From Zygosaccharomyces rouxii (lineage: Eukaryota > Ascomycota > Saccharomycetes > Saccharomycetales > Saccharomycetaceae), in contig NC_012994.1 in the NCBI RefSeq assembly GCF_000026365.1, forward strand, positions 248,001 through 312,000: DNA of 64,000 nucleotides, read 5' to 3'. Numbering within the stretch: the stretch's first letter is position 1; each line of letters starts with the position of its first letter. Positions 10,501 to 19,205 of the stretch are shown here, in pieces. The notes beneath the pieces are model-generated. The model saw nothing but the letters and a program-made list of their open reading frames with translations, was not told the origin of the DNA and ran no database searches. A program made the position numbers and the translations under genes.

Positions 10501-11558
10501 AAATAAGCATTGGTCATCCTGAGCAACAGAAGATGATAAAGTTCCTAAGCAATGATTTCAGTGAAGCAAGATGGAGGAAAGCAGCTTTAAAAAACGCATT
10601 TGTGCTTCTCAGTAAGCATAGATACATGGATGCCGCATGCTTCTTCCTCTTGGCGGAGTGCCTGAAAGATTGCGTCAACGTATTATTCAAACAAGTCAAG
10701 GATCTAGACCTAGCTATTGGTGTCTGTAGAGTATTTGAAGGTGATAATGGTCCGGTTTTAGGTGAATTTCTCACTCAGCAAATTCTCCCTAATGCAATCC
10801 TACAGAACGACAGATGGATCAGCAGTTTTGTGTATTGGAAATTAAGGAGACATGATAAGGCCATTCGAACATTAGTCATGGATCCATTTGATCTAGAAAA
10901 GGATACAGGGTTAGTTGATATGGACGGCGGAGTCAGTAAATCATTCCTAGCGGAAGATCCTGCATTATTGATGCTTTACTCCCATTTAAGAAAGAGAAAT
11001 ATTAAATACTTTCTAGGATCATTGAAAGTGGAAGGTGAATTGGAGTACAGTTTAATTGGTAGAGTTGCTGATATTCTAAGGAGAATGGGATGTGACTACT
11101 TGGCACTGTCGTTGGTGAGAAATTGGGAATTTATTGGTGTACATGAGAAGTTAATATCTTCTAAGAACGAACAGAAGTCTTCGGAACTTTTCTCTAATGT
11201 CACCAATTCTCATCCAACGAACAAAATGAAACCCGGTATGTTCGAAAAGTTCGAAAATGATTCTCCTGATGTGACTTCCAGGCGCAAGACCAAAAACTTG
11301 TTAGATGATTTCTTTACCGACTTGCCCAGTGAATCATCTGCGTCACCAGCTCCAACACAGGAAACCCATGATGATTTACCAGCTTCAGCTGATGAAACTA
11401 AACCATCTACAACAGCTTCTCGCAGTTTGTTAGATGATTTTGGGTCTCAAGAACCATCAGTTCCCAGAGACACTTCTGCGACATCCTCTACTACGATCGA
11501 ACCTGTTAAGAGGACCCCACCATCGCAACCTCGCAATCTATTAGATGATTTCATGTAG
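7578..11558 (+). CDS. RAV1: Rav1, RAVE complex subunit for V-ATPase reassembly
   Basis: A 1326-residue protein of the Rav1/DMXL/rabconnectin family (S. cerevisiae Rav1 is 1357). With Rav2 and Skp1 it forms RAVE, which promotes glucose-dependent reassembly of V1 with Vo on vacuolar and endosomal membranes. The N-terminal half is built of degenerate WD-type beta-propeller repeats (for example LSWGNFNDLTVGSNYLSFWK near 110). The RAVE family C-terminal helical domain follows from about 700 to 1190. The start MSLTYLPGRPN matches the conserved family N-terminus, so the ATG at 7578 is well supported. The tail after about 1200 is disordered and carries three LLDDF motifs, the last one residue before the end. 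Confidence 0.96.
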   Translation: MSLTYLPGRPNDTQQSTCQSSWQGRIVFAYCSGNNLIILSNGFQRLQTIYLESDSVAVDINPRNGFIAIGYGNKVGIYKPKHQVMKAPSWVFCCEIVHDDSKVNSLSWGNFNDLTVGSNYLSFWKINDEFGVYKPVLQWNKKQPKPVYLCITSQCSQMIASFGKYDTSVKLWKRISISGDQVLFNLTLLPHPAPICTMRWRKSGRCEPSENPNGLQAIYTLCADQKLRVWLCYELDSLHNVQHWATLQLEDAQRYCFTIDNWLLKDQRDLVLIADREGNLVIYSLSHLSSDPPRPIAKEKLSTKSFSYSSFVTKPDFLYFAELQPCDDNTDDLSLIIHDLRGVIRQSRITVSQLLERNHSQIGTLEHKFTGHNKSVQKLIRSSDGEAMLTISRFLECCVWCPQRLSDESSLKLRGVIITEAPVKHAIIHEKGKLVICLLENSKLQAWECAGIEGKCDLKRSHLKFEQQLEASTAEHGEPLLMLNTPESVHNHDRHFVALIYKDGAIRAFEISSDQGIQEIYSESLEIPDNQIHHIATIDPVHQNFFSDRPLISLMSKNATAITYKAVVDCEKKLIHWHKSCEFKTGMKDVVALRGSSTGKLCTVHCKGKKMSLWDLNKRVLEYEESFDDEIKDVDWTSTEYGQSIVSIGFSGYALLYTQLRYDYTNHNPSYLPIEKIDITSHTAHQIGDSIWLKDGMFVVASGNQFYIKDKFLDLNDPFTRRSIGSRKILSNDILHLSSVLNGPLPVYHPQFLIQAVYANKLQLVKELLLRLFLELRKLTFENENYSKLTSDLKTNYNKFLTAQDNQFERDQFPDPYPEFNRTVALALCEQLTKITLPYLTRHQQITLSTVVEAVEEILRNESVVDYNGIRFLLGVKLYASHKNVQKTILMRDVNWALHSDNKELLLSILDSHITSWAAACEYRISFWAKEDDLITKFEQIAKFEFSKDDKRDPSRCGIFYLALKKKKILFSLWKISIGHPEQQKMIKFLSNDFSEARWRKAALKNAFVLLSKHRYMDAACFFLLAECLKDCVNVLFKQVKDLDLAIGVCRVFEGDNGPVLGEFLTQQILPNAILQNDRWISSFVYWKLRRHDKAIRTLVMDPFDLEKDTGLVDMDGGVSKSFLAEDPALLMLYSHLRKRNIKYFLGSLKVEGELEYSLIGRVADILRRMGCDYLALSLVRNWEFIGVHEKLISSKNEQKSSELFSNVTNSHPTNKMKPGMFEKFENDSPDVTSRRKTKNLLDDFFTDLPSESSASPAPTQETHDDLPASADETKPSTTASRSLLDDFGSQEPSVPRDTSATSSTTIEPVKRTPPSQPRNLLDDFM

Positions 11559-11633
11559 TTATATGAACCCAAAAAATGTGCATATAAAAAAAAAAAACGA
11601 AAACAAAAACAAAAACTCTATTTATGACTTAAA

Positions 11634-12827
11634 TTATTCCTCAGTGGATTCAGTGAAAAATTTGGACATAGTCTGTTTAGCTTTTTCCTTCTTCTTTTCC
11701 AACTCCTTTTCTACACCTTCAATCTTTTCCACCACAACTTTATCTTGATCGTTTTTCTCCTGGCATGACTTGTAATCTTTGAGGGCCTCTTCCCACTTCC
11801 TCTTGGCGGAATAACTGTTACCTCTTCTGTAGAGTGCTTTGGCTTGATCTGCATCAGGGATGTTTTCCATCTCTAATAAATAAGTCGCATATTTGATAGA
11901 TTCGTCATAATTTTGTAGGTAGTACAACACTAATGACAAATTCAAATAGAGTTTACTTTTCAAATTGATGAAGTTGATTCTGTTAGCCTTATCCACACTT
12001 TCTTCCGGAATAAATTCATTGACATATCGCAAAGATTTTATATATTTGTAGTATGCATTCTGGAAATCCTTCTTCTTGTATAACAAAGTACCTGATTCCT
12101 TAATGGTGTTTGCTACTTTGAAGGCAAGTGTAAAATTATCTTCATCAAAATTTTCATTATCATCTGGATATTCTTCATAGATATCACCCCCAATGGTATC
12201 ATTACTGGCATTATGCAGAGGTAAAGGATCACCTTCAGACCACTTACCAGAACTAACAATTCTTATACATGATTCAGGGAATCCATCAGAATCCACCGAA
12301 CAGCGTTCAATGGTACGAACTACAGATTTACCATGAACCACACGGCCAAATAACGTATGCTTACCGTTCAAATGAGGTGCAGGACTTGTAGTAATGAAAA
12401 ATTGTGAACTATTGGTGTTCGGTTCACCTTTATTAGCCATTGCAAGCAGAAATGGTTTATCAAAGTTTTTTAAATTCTCATCTTCAAAATCTCCAAAGCA
12501 TAACGATTCTGCATCTCTTTTAATTAGGTCTTCTGTGGATGCATATATGGAGCATCCACCTTTACCAGTATTATCATTCTTTTCATATTTATCTGAACAA
12601 TGGAAAACATCACCGGCTTGAATTGCAAAATTCTTGACCACACGATGGAAATAGTTATTCCTAAACTTCAATGGGGTATCTTCGAGATATGAATCTGCTG
12701 CAGTACATAATATCACAAAATTATCCACAGTCTTGGGTGCCTCTTTCTCATAAAGCTCGAAGACAATGCGTCCAATGGGACTATCGCCAATACTGATATC
12801 GAAAAATGTCTTAGGATTCAGTGACAT
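11634..12827 (-). CDS. CPR7: Cpr7, Hsp90-associated cyclophilin 40 with TPR domain
   Basis: A 397-residue peptidyl-prolyl isomerase of the cyclophilin-40 class (S. cerevisiae Cpr7 is 393, YJR032W). The cyclophilin domain runs from about residue 6 to 190, with FHRVVKNFAIQAGD, ANKGEPNTNSSQFFITT and HLNGKHTLFGRVV forming the active-site region. The C-terminal half contains tetratricopeptide repeats (about 245-375, ending with AKALYRRGNSY) that bind the MEEVD tail of Hsp90. I chose the ATG at 12825-12827; four more codons upstream are open but begin with TTG. It is convergent with RAV1, with 75 bases between stops. Confidence 0.95.
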   Translation of the reverse strand: MSLNPKTFFDISIGDSPIGRIVFELYEKEAPKTVDNFVILCTAADSYLEDTPLKFRNNYFHRVVKNFAIQAGDVFHCSDKYEKNDNTGKGGCSIYASTEDLIKRDAESLCFGDFEDENLKNFDKPFLLAMANKGEPNTNSSQFFITTSPAPHLNGKHTLFGRVVHGKSVVRTIERCSVDSDGFPESCIRIVSSGKWSEGDPLPLHNASNDTIGGDIYEEYPDDNENFDEDNFTLAFKVANTIKESGTLLYKKKDFQNAYYKYIKSLRYVNEFIPEESVDKANRINFINLKSKLYLNLSLVLYYLQNYDESIKYATYLLEMENIPDADQAKALYRRGNSYSAKRKWEEALKDYKSCQEKNDQDKVVVEKIEGVEKELEKKKEKAKQTMSKFFTESTEE

Positions 12828-13112
12828 ATCCTTCAGCAACTAATTGATATACTTTAGGTCCTCGAGAATAGCGAATATTGTCACTATAATCAATGCTCAT
12901 CACTAATTTCGATATTTTTTCAAATTTCAGATTACCCGCACAAAAGTCTAAAGCGGGCTCCTTCAAGGAAAAACAAATACTAATAGTAAATGAACAAGAA
13001 GTGTTATTCAGTAGAGTCCTGTTACGAACCCATTGAAGGGAAACAGGATCAGGTCGGTTTTTGGATTTCTGGGAGCCTCTTATTCCAATTCTCTGTTTCC
13101 CATTTGTTAAAG

Positions 13113-16100
13113 ATGAATTCGGATTATGTGGTGGCTGTTGATCCGGTCACCATTGTGATCAAGGAATGCATTAACCTTTCCACTGCAATGAGGAAATACT
13201 CCAAGTTTAGATCCCAGTCGGGAGTAGCTGCACTGCTGAGCAGCAGCGAAATATTCACTAATCAAGATGATTCACTAGCGGTTACGTTTAACAATCTTTC
13301 TTCCAATAAACATAACGATCCATTACTTTCAGGGTTTGTACAATTGAGATTGATGCTTAATAATTTACAGAATTTGGAAGAGATTGATTCTTTGACACTG
13401 TTGCAGCCTTTTCTCCTAACCATCAGTACGAGCTCCATCTCAGGGTATATCACTTCTTTGGCACTTGATTCCCTACAAAAATTTTTAACGATGAATATCA
13501 TCAATGAGACTTCAAAGAACCATGTAGCGGCTATTAGAGAAGCTGTTAATGCGTTAACACATTGTAGGTTTGAGAGATCTGAACAATTGTCAGATGATGC
13601 CGTCTTGTTGAAAGTGGTAATACTTTTACAAGGAGTGACCCATTCAAGATACGGTGAACTAATATCAGATTCCATCATGTATGACGTTTTACAGACCGTA
13701 CTATCATTAGCATGTAATAAAAAGAGAAGTGAAGTATTGAGAAGAGCTGCAGAGACCACAATGGTTTCCATTACTGCTAGTTTGTTCTATAAGTTGAAAA
13801 ATATCGAACCGACAGATTTGACTCAAAAATATATCAATGATGAAGGCTATGCGAATAGCATTTTACAAGAAGACTTAATTGGTACACCCGATGGTTCACA
13901 AGAAGAGGATTATACACGAGATGAGCCAACGACCCTTTCTGGTGGCGAAGAGGTGGCTACGAACACGAGCCAGTTATTGGAACAATCTCAAGAAGAGAAA
14001 GATGAGAAGGATAGTACCCATGTGATGGAATCTCAGAGATCTGAATCTAAGGATTCGAAATCATCTGAAGTTCTGGAAGATAACCACGGAATACCTGTGA
14101 TAAGACACTATCTGAATTTATTGTTGTCATTGATTGTACCAGAGAATCAAGCTAAGCATACCAATTCAGTCAGAATATTTGGATTGCAATTAATAAATAC
14201 TGCTATCGAAGTGTCAGGTAATACATTCCCTCAACACCCAAGATTGTTTAGTTTAGTGTCTGATCCCATTTTCAAACACGTCCTATTCATCATTCAAAAT
14301 GGTAGTAAATTATCACTAGTTCAGGCCGCTTTACAACTTTTTACCACTCTGGTAATTATCTTGGGAGATCATTTAAAGGTCCAAATCGAATTGACCTTAA
14401 ACAGAATCTTTGATATTCTTCTGAATAATGCTAATGAAATAACAAGTGAGGGTAGACCTAGACCAGCTGCTGTTAAGGAATTACTGATAGAGCAAATTTC
14501 TTTACTATGGACTAGATCTCCATCATTTTTCACTAGTACTTTTATCGAATTCGATTGTAATTTGGATAGGGCTGACGTTTCAATAAATTTCTTATCAGCA
14601 TTAACCAAATTAGCATTACCAGAATCAGCATTGACTAGTACTGAAAGCGTACCTCCAATTTGTTTGGAAGGTTTAATCTCTTTAATTGATGATATCTATA
14701 GCCGCCTACAGAGGGTGGATAGAGAAAAATTTTTACAAGACAAGGGTAATGTTAGTCGTTTAAAGCAGAAGGAACGCAAGACTGAGTTCATAAAATGTGC
14801 CAAGATTTTCAACGAAAAGCCAAAGAAGGGTGTACCATTATTGATTGAGAAAAAATTCATAACATCGGATTCTGAAGAGGATATCGCACAATTTCTCTTT
14901 GAGAATAATGGTCGCTTGAATAAAAGAACAATTGGCCTATTTCTGTGCGATCCATCACATACTTCACTTTTGAAACAATTCATAGATTTATTCGATTTCA
15001 AAGACTTGAGAGTGGATGAAGCAATCAGAATTCTCTTAACCAAGTTTCGTTTACCAGGTGAATCTCAACAGATCGAAAGAATTATCGAAGCATTCTCCGC
15101 AAGGTATGTCGATTCTCAGAAATATGATCCAAGTAAGGCAAACAATAACAATGACGACGAGGATCTCAGTACAATTCAACCGGACGCAGATTCCGTTTTT
15201 ATCTTAAGTTATTCAGTGATCATGCTGAACACCGATTTGCACAACCCTCAAGTGAAAGAGCACATGTCATTTGACGATTATTGTAGTAATTTGAAAGGTT
15301 GCTATAATCAACAAAATTTTCCACATTGGTATTTGGATAGGATCTATTGTTCCATCAGAGATAAAGAAATTGTCATGCCCGAAGAACATCACGGTAATGA
15401 CAGGTGGTTTGAGGATGCATGGAATAATTTAATTTCTTCCACCATGGTAATGACAGAGATTCAAGAACAATGCGAAAGAGACTACGACAATCTGGGTCTT
15501 CAAGAAATATCGCAATTCGATGGTGCCATTTTCCAACATGTGGGTCGTTCTATAGTAGATACCTTCTTCAAGATTTTTGAAGTAGCGTCTGACGATCACA
15601 TTTCCAGTAGAATGCTCAGTAGTGTCGACAAATGTGCATTCATTGCTTCGTTTTTGGAGATTGACAACTTGTTTAACGAAATTCTCTACAAGATTGCGGT
15701 GATGACGACGTTGTCCGATGGAACAAACAGGGATCCTAACGAAAATGATGAAATTCCTCTGGTGGAGATCACAGTGGAGGACTCGAATTCTAAGATTTTG
15801 GTGAGCTCAGATGCTTGCAGATTAGGGAGATCTTTCAAAGCTCAATTATGTGTGGTGATTTTCTTCAGAGTGTTTCGTACCAATAATTTTTTTACTAAGT
15901 TAACTCCTGAATTGTGGAATAAAATTGTAAAAATACTATTACTTCTTTTTGAAGACTTGATGATAAGCCCTGATATTTTCCCTGATTTGCAACAACGTTT
16001 AAAACTCGGAAATCTTCCTAGACCAGCACCCGAAGTGTCTCTCAAAAAAGCAAAGGAAAGTAGAGGCATTTTATCAGCTTTTGCTTCATATTTGAAAGGT

Positions 16101-17570
16101 GATGAGGAACCTACAGAAGACGAGATCGACGCTTCTGCCAAAGCTATTGATTGCGTCAGATCCAGTAATATCCCTTCTTCCATCTTTGGTAATGAGAAAA
16201 ATATTACTGAGGAACTGATTAGAATGTTACTCAATTCTATAAAATTAAAAAAGACACCAGAAAATTCAAGATTCTTTGAACCGGAAATGTTATTCATCGT
16301 CGAGTTATGTGTGGCCTTATTCCTATTCTGCAAAGATAAAAAGACACTTGGCAGCCATATTCTTCACAAAATCAGCGAAATATCCAAGGTTTCAGGTCTA
16401 TCCAAGAGATGCATACGTCGTTTGATGGCTTATAATCTACTTCTAATATCCGTCGTCGATGAACAACAAGATATGCTTCACAAATTGATAAACGACGAAC
16501 TTCTTAAGAAGAACGAAGTCTTTACTCAAAAGTATTTCGCCAGTGAACATGGATGTGAAGTTTTGAGGCGTCTACTTGCGTTAACAGACATAGATAATTA
16601 TCGTAATACCATTCTACAAGATGAAGGTTTTTGGAAGCTGTTAAGGCTCTTAGCGTCCATGAAAGAGCATACGGCAACGATTTACAATTATTTGGAACGT
16701 TCTCTCTACGCCACGAATAACATTTTAGCCAATGAAAACTTTATGTGGATCTTAGGTTTACTAGATGAGATTTCTTCGCTGGGTGCTGTGGGTAGCCAAT
16801 GGGAACGTGAGTATCAGCGTCTATTGAAAACAGGACACAAGGTGGATGACAAGAACCCACACCAGCCCTTAATAGATCTTTCTTTGAAGTCAATCAAGTT
16901 GACTAGTCAAATCGTGGAAAAAAAATTGGCATCAATTCACCTCTCTAAAAATGAAACTATTGCATTGATACAAGCATTGGCGCATCAGTGTTTGAACCCT
17001 TGTTCACAAATAAGATCGTTCTCACTAGAATGTTTGGAAAATGTTCTAATCAAGCTCGATCTGCCGTCAGCAGAAATCAGCAACCTGGAGGAGCTCATAG
17101 AAGGCGGGCTTCTGCCTTTGTTGGATACAATGAATTCCAAAGAGGGATCAACTGTACCAGTTTCTGAGATATTGGCGGTAATTTCTAAAATCTACCTATA
17201 TCGTTTGAAACAGGGAATTACTACTGATGAGACCTTCTTAAAAATTTTAAACATATACAACAGGTATGTGGAGGTTCCAGAAGTCGAGAAACAGTTGCAA
17301 CATTTGATTACCGACAAAAAGGCTATAGAAAAGCCTACCTCTTCGGCTGCCCATGAAGATGAATCGTCCAATAATGATTCTCATCAGGCTCCTGCAGAAG
17401 TACCACAATCTGCTGTACCTGAAAGTGAATCTTCAAAGGATGATCCTCAACAAGCTCCTGCAGAAACACCTTCATCAGCAACACCCCCTGCCACTGCTTT
17501 GGTTGCAGAAACTTCCCAAATTTCCAACGGTGAATCTGCCAAGGAGCAAATCACTGAGCAAGTCAACTAA
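13113..17570 (+). CDS. GEA2: Gea-type Sec7 guanine nucleotide exchange factor for Arf (single GEA1/GEA2 gene)
   Basis: A 1485-residue large Arf exchange factor of the GBF/Gea class, acting at the early Golgi in COPI vesicle formation. The start at 13113 (MNSDYVVAVDPVTIVIKE) matches the Gea N-terminus; the frame is open 41 codons further up from another ATG but that extension is unlike the family. DCB and HUS regions occupy roughly 1-540. The Sec7 domain spans about 570-735, with FRLPGE carrying the catalytic glutamate (about residue 650) and SVIMLNTDLHNPQVK the second motif. HDS repeats follow. The last 60 residues form a Ser/Pro/Ala-rich tail with an imperfect internal duplication. It represents both YJR031C and YEL022W, a pair duplicated in S. 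cerevisiae. Confidence 0.95.
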   Translation: MNSDYVVAVDPVTIVIKECINLSTAMRKYSKFRSQSGVAALLSSSEIFTNQDDSLAVTFNNLSSNKHNDPLLSGFVQLRLMLNNLQNLEEIDSLTLLQPFLLTISTSSISGYITSLALDSLQKFLTMNIINETSKNHVAAIREAVNALTHCRFERSEQLSDDAVLLKVVILLQGVTHSRYGELISDSIMYDVLQTVLSLACNKKRSEVLRRAAETTMVSITASLFYKLKNIEPTDLTQKYINDEGYANSILQEDLIGTPDGSQEEDYTRDEPTTLSGGEEVATNTSQLLEQSQEEKDEKDSTHVMESQRSESKDSKSSEVLEDNHGIPVIRHYLNLLLSLIVPENQAKHTNSVRIFGLQLINTAIEVSGNTFPQHPRLFSLVSDPIFKHVLFIIQNGSKLSLVQAALQLFTTLVIILGDHLKVQIELTLNRIFDILLNNANEITSEGRPRPAAVKELLIEQISLLWTRSPSFFTSTFIEFDCNLDRADVSINFLSALTKLALPESALTSTESVPPICLEGLISLIDDIYSRLQRVDREKFLQDKGNVSRLKQKERKTEFIKCAKIFNEKPKKGVPLLIEKKFITSDSEEDIAQFLFENNGRLNKRTIGLFLCDPSHTSLLKQFIDLFDFKDLRVDEAIRILLTKFRLPGESQQIERIIEAFSARYVDSQKYDPSKANNNNDDEDLSTIQPDADSVFILSYSVIMLNTDLHNPQVKEHMSFDDYCSNLKGCYNQQNFPHWYLDRIYCSIRDKEIVMPEEHHGNDRWFEDAWNNLISSTMVMTEIQEQCERDYDNLGLQEISQFDGAIFQHVGRSIVDTFFKIFEVASDDHISSRMLSSVDKCAFIASFLEIDNLFNEILYKIAVMTTLSDGTNRDPNENDEIPLVEITVEDSNSKILVSSDACRLGRSFKAQLCVVIFFRVFRTNNFFTKLTPELWNKIVKILLLLFEDLMISPDIFPDLQQRLKLGNLPRPAPEVSLKKAKESRGILSAFASYLKGDEEPTEDEIDASAKAIDCVRSSNIPSSIFGNEKNITEELIRMLLNSIKLKKTPENSRFFEPEMLFIVELCVALFLFCKDKKTLGSHILHKISEISKVSGLSKRCIRRLMAYNLLLISVVDEQQDMLHKLINDELLKKNEVFTQKYFASEHGCEVLRRLLALTDIDNYRNTILQDEGFWKLLRLLASMKEHTATIYNYLERSLYATNNILANENFMWILGLLDEISSLGAVGSQWEREYQRLLKTGHKVDDKNPHQPLIDLSLKSIKLTSQIVEKKLASIHLSKNETIALIQALAHQCLNPCSQIRSFSLECLENVLIKLDLPSAEISNLEELIEGGLLPLLDTMNSKEGSTVPVSEILAVISKIYLYRLKQGITTDETFLKILNIYNRYVEVPEVEKQLQHLITDKKAIEKPTSSAAHEDESSNNDSHQAPAEVPQSAVPESESSKDDPQQAPAETPSSATPPATALVAETSQISNGESAKEQITEQVN

Positions 17571-17643
17571 ATTTCATTATGATGGTTTAATATAAATATT
17601 TTTACATACAATTAGAAGCATTTCCCGAAGATGATATTCATCT

Positions 17644-18966
17644 TCACGTTAAGGGAGTTTGAATTAAAGTTTCCTCTACAGAGGAACGCATGTAATCCAA
17701 TAGAAGTAAACCTGCAGTAGTACCCGGAATAATGGCCAGAGTATTTCTCATAAATCCCTTGTAAAGCCATTTAAGTAAGGAGTTCGTATTCTTGTGAATG
17801 AAAAGAATATGTTCAAAAGTATCCATGTAGGAATTGTAATAAATGTGTAATCTTCTGCTATTTGGACTTCTCACTCTAATTTTCATGGAAGGAGGTGTAG
17901 TGGTCACTGGAGCTGCTTCTGCATTTTTGAACAGTGTACGGTTATAGATATCGAAAGCTTCTAATCTTGACAGATGAACTTTTTGGATCTTACTAAAGGG
18001 AAACTGGACCACTTGCAAAAGAAAAGCTGCAGTGACACCACCTCCAAAGGTAAAAGTTCTTTGAAACCACTTTTCCTCCTGCGGTGACATAGATTTCATG
18101 GGTGCTTTCTCAAATTCATGAGGTTGAGGTGATCTACGGAGTAGAATATCCGTCAATTTTGTATTTCTAATAGTGTATTTTAATTGATCATAATGCTTTA
18201 TCGTATTAATCAAGGATTGACATAACTGACCCTTTATCAGTTCAAATGTGGTGAAATAAACTGCAAACCCTAACGATTCTTTAAAAAGCGTAATACCATA
18301 CCCACCAAAGCATCCAATGAGCCCTATCTCCTTCAGTTTGTCTCTACCATAAAGCCACAAATTATCATATTTTTGAGCACTCGATAGTAACTCGCTTGTA
18401 CTAGATCTGGTATAGATGGCGTCTATTGGTGATGATACCAATGCTTGGGCTGCACCGGCTAGGAGGCCTGATCTCCAAATATCCCATGGCTTGTTCAATT
18501 GAGATTTTTCAGCCCGTAATTTGGCGAAGTGGGTCAGTGTAGACAGGTAAGTAGTATAAAGAATGACACCAGCAGCTGAATTGACCACTAGCGGTGGTAA
18601 AATTCTATCAGGTATAACTTTCCAACCGTATTTGTTCAAAGCCTTGGTTAAGATTCCCAAACTCGAATTCTCCAAATAATACATATATTTAGGGTTTAGA
18701 ATCCTAAACCTTTTAAGCTTCTGCTGCTTTTCAACCTCATGTAGTGGCTTCCTCTCTTCACCCGTTAATACAACACGCAAATAGTGCAAATAGTCAAATC
18801 TAGCCGGACGAAACAGTTTCAATGGTGTTCTCAAATAAAAGCTGGTCAATTGGTATACAACTGATCTACCACCGGCTGTCAGAGCACCAATAACGGAAGT
18901 CCGATGTGCTGTTGACGGAGTCGCATTTGACTCACCTCCATCAATAGAATCGTATCCAGTAGTCAT
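17644..18966 (-). CDS. mitochondrial carrier-like membrane protein, no S. cerevisiae counterpart recognised
   Basis: A 440-residue protein convergent with the GEA gene and divergent from URA3. It has the spaced hydrophobic segments expected of the mitochondrial carrier (SLC25) family, and two degenerate carrier signatures: SSPIDAIYTRSS (near residue 180, compare PxDxxxxR) and QFPFSKIQKVHLSR (near 325). A third, IIPGTTAGLLLLDYM near the C-terminus, has lost the consensus. The N-terminal 40 residues are Ser/Thr/Gly-rich. Charged contact residues of transporting carriers are poorly kept, so it could be a non-transporting carrier relative, as Ugo1 is. I do not recall a gene between YEL022W and YEL021W in S. 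cerevisiae, so it may have been lost there. Function unknown. Confidence 0.75.
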   Translation of the reverse strand: MTTGYDSIDGGESNATPSTAHRTSVIGALTAGGRSVVYQLTSFYLRTPLKLFRPARFDYLHYLRVVLTGEERKPLHEVEKQQKLKRFRILNPKYMYYLENSSLGILTKALNKYGWKVIPDRILPPLVVNSAAGVILYTTYLSTLTHFAKLRAEKSQLNKPWDIWRSGLLAGAAQALVSSPIDAIYTRSSTSELLSSAQKYDNLWLYGRDKLKEIGLIGCFGGYGITLFKESLGFAVYFTTFELIKGQLCQSLINTIKHYDQLKYTIRNTKLTDILLRRSPQPHEFEKAPMKSMSPQEEKWFQRTFTFGGGVTAAFLLQVVQFPFSKIQKVHLSRLEAFDIYNRTLFKNAEAAPVTTTPPSMKIRVRSPNSRRLHIYYNSYMDTFEHILFIHKNTNSLLKWLYKGFMRNTLAIIPGTTAGLLLLDYMRSSVEETLIQTPLT

Positions 18967-19070
18967 ATCTGGTACATGGATAATGGGAACTCTAAAAACA
19001 GATTTACAGTAGATTCAAATCCCAAATTCCATGGCGCCAAAGAAGATTCAAGATTTTAAGATTTGATTGT

Positions 19071-19126
19071 ACCTTCGATGCACAGAAGAGTTGATTAAAC
19101 TTTTTCCAATTAGACGCATCGAAGGT
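19071..19126. repeat. perfect 11-bp inverted repeat in the URA3 upstream region
   Basis: ACCTTCGATGC (19071-19081) and its exact reverse complement GCATCGAAGGT (19116-19126) flank a 34-base spacer, 80-135 bases upstream of the URA3 start. It could be a pair of sites for a dimeric regulator or form a stem-loop. It does not match the zinc-cluster Ppr1 site as I know it (TTCGG-N6-CCGAA). Confidence 0.7.
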
Positions 19127-19129
19127 GAA

Positions 19130-19148
19130 AAATTATCGACGATGAGAT
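19130..19148 (+). promoter_or_regulatory. RRPE-like plus PAC-like elements upstream of URA3
   Basis: An A/T-rich RRPE-like core (GAAAAATT, about 19127-19134) is followed closely by ACGATGAGAT at 19139-19148, one mismatch from the PAC consensus GCGATGAGMT. It lies about 60 bases upstream of the URA3 ATG. The pairing of RRPE and PAC is typical of growth-regulated genes in yeasts; here it is suggestive only. Confidence 0.35.
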
Positions 19149-19205
19149 TAGTTCAACACTCTTTCGTGTGATAAGGTTCTCAGAAAACAGTCGTCTCCCA
19201 CCAGT

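Noticed and set aside
12990..13112. Longer start of the GEA protein
   Set aside because: 41 extra residues are unlike the family and the conserved N-terminus begins at 13113.
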